From Viscum album (lineage: Eukaryota > Streptophyta > Magnoliopsida > Santalales > Viscaceae): DNA of 64,000 nt. The stretch spans positions 366,248,067-366,312,066 of the forward strand of contig OY728157.1 of assembly GCA_963277665.1 (NCBI GenBank). Reading direction: 5' to 3'. Under the pieces are notes generated by a model. That model searched no databases. It was given only the letters and a program-made list of their open reading frames with translations, and was not told the DNA's origin. Of the stretch, positions 62,890-64,000 are shown piece after piece. Made by a program: the position numbers and the translations under genes. Each line of letters begins with the position of its first letter. Position 1 is the first letter of the stretch.

Positions 62890-64000
62890 GTAGAGATCAA
62901 ATGATAGGAAACTATTATGTGGAACACTATGATAAGTCTATAATGTCTAATGATGTATCCATAAGTCACAGACTTGTTGGTGGATTGGGCAGTGGCCTTG
63001 TAGCCCTCTTAGTCTCACTTACCTATTAGTGAGCTCAGCACAAACCGACTAGTGGGGATGTTATATGTTTTTTTAATGGACGAAAAACCATCATTTGATG
63101 GTCAGTACCTCCCCCACTAATTTAACAAGAATATGGTCCCTAGGGAGACTATTTAGATGACCATTATCCTTATTTTACACTCCCTCAACCCCCTTTTATG
63201 GGGGTGAGTGTTGATTTAGTTTTTTTGTGAACCCATGGTACATGTCTATTTTTTCATGCTTCTCTTTATTCTCTCTCCACTGATTAATTATTTTATTATA
63301 TAGATATGTATTATGTGTATATTCCAATATATCATAGTGGATTCAAATTAGGCTGAGTGGACTTGGGTGATGATTGGAAATCCTTGGTGAAGTTGTTGAG
63401 CTATGGATTTAAAACTCTATTACTTCAAATGAGGAAGGTGGTCCTTGGTAATCACCTAATAGTTTATGCATTTTTTATGGTACCAAGGATATATGGAACA
63501 AATAGTGAGGGTATTTACCTATTTTATTTAAATATCTATTTATTTTTAAATATGATAAATTATTAAATTAAATTGAATTCTCTAGACTAAATAATGTTCC
63601 AGGGCCGTTGAGGACCTATTGCACTAGCTGATGTCTTGGGCTAAAATGGATGAGACTTGGATTTTAAAAACATGCCTGAGAAACCTAAACCCCTCATGAA
63701 GGGTGTATCTTGTATGGAACTAAAAAAATAATAATAGTGACCCTAGTGTAGGACCACATAGATACCACTAAGTAGAGGTGAGTGGTGAACTGGGATGGTT
63801 GGCCAGAAAAGTGGTCGTGTGGAGCGTTGATATATTGTAAAGAATCTAGGATAGAGTGAGGTTTACATGGTGAGTTTTTATTTCCCATTGAGACATGATT
63901 TATCTGAGTGGGTAGGCCTTGGGTAGATTTATGTACCATCCCACCATGTACTCCACTTACCAGTTCCCCAAGATGGTTGCTACAAGACCTCAAGAACACA
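62890..64000 (+). mobile_element. Repeat Z2: 3' internal end plus LTR of the Z retrotransposon, running out of the window
   Basis: Second copy of the Z repeat. The purine-rich tract TTTTATGGGGGTGAG ends at 63208 and the LTR starts TGTTGATTTAG at 63209. The homology to Z1 continues to the window end. The open frames here (63357-63566 plus, 63694-63999 minus) lie within the LTR; the minus frame has a counterpart in Z1 (54125-54334), explained by shared descent of the repeat. Confidence 0.5.

Overview
The window is nuclear DNA of a flowering plant: very AT-rich, without any intact host gene I can recognise, and built almost entirely of nested transposable elements. The evidence is plant-specific transposase families (CACTA TNP2 with its plant companion domains, Transposase_24 joined to a Ulp1-type protease), LTR elements primed by initiator-Met tRNA, a plant LINE tail with zf-RVT and RNase H, and a tRNA-derived SINE. 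I cannot name the species.

Layout. 1-3586 is the 3' part of a long LTR (copy A of a Ty3/gypsy, Del/Tekay-like family). It sits in the end of an older LTR. From 3587 to about 47420 runs a head-to-tail array of one older element, LTR(i)-INT1-LTR(ii)-INT2-LTR(iii)-INT3, with LTRs of about 3.7-4.1 kb and short internal parts (about 1.7 kb) without recognisable genes. Each unit carries a different insertion: a 12.8 kb CACTA transposon in INT1 (4674-17437), a decayed Ty3/gypsy element in LTR(ii) (21254-30198), and a Del/Tekay-like element with 4 kb LTRs and almost no coding capacity in INT2 (33228-43525), which itself carries a SINE. Because the units are copies of each other, the unfilled counterpart of each insertion site can be seen elsewhere in the window.

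The CACTA element is the most informative part. It has 28-bp imperfect inverted ends, an ATT target duplication on both sides, and arrays of about 50-bp palindromic subterminal repeats (ACGTCGGTTAT facing ATAACCGACGT). Between them lie a transposase gene (TNP2 type, two in-frame stops) and a second gene (Transposase_24/TNPA-like, DUF8039-like and Ulp1 protease parts; two stops, a frameshift, degraded splice sites). The two genes are bracketed by two related G-rich minisatellites (2.2 kb and about 1 kb), G-rich on the coding strand, with a GC-rich hairpin cluster between the genes. The element looks dead as a protein source, but its ends are well preserved.

47420-64000 is harder to read: a diverged repeat pair (47590-48741 and 52080-52718), another LTR-like repeat pair with TGTTGAT starts (53265 and 63209), a 5'-truncated LINE on the minus strand (54850-56110), and long AT-rich stretches in which I see no gene.
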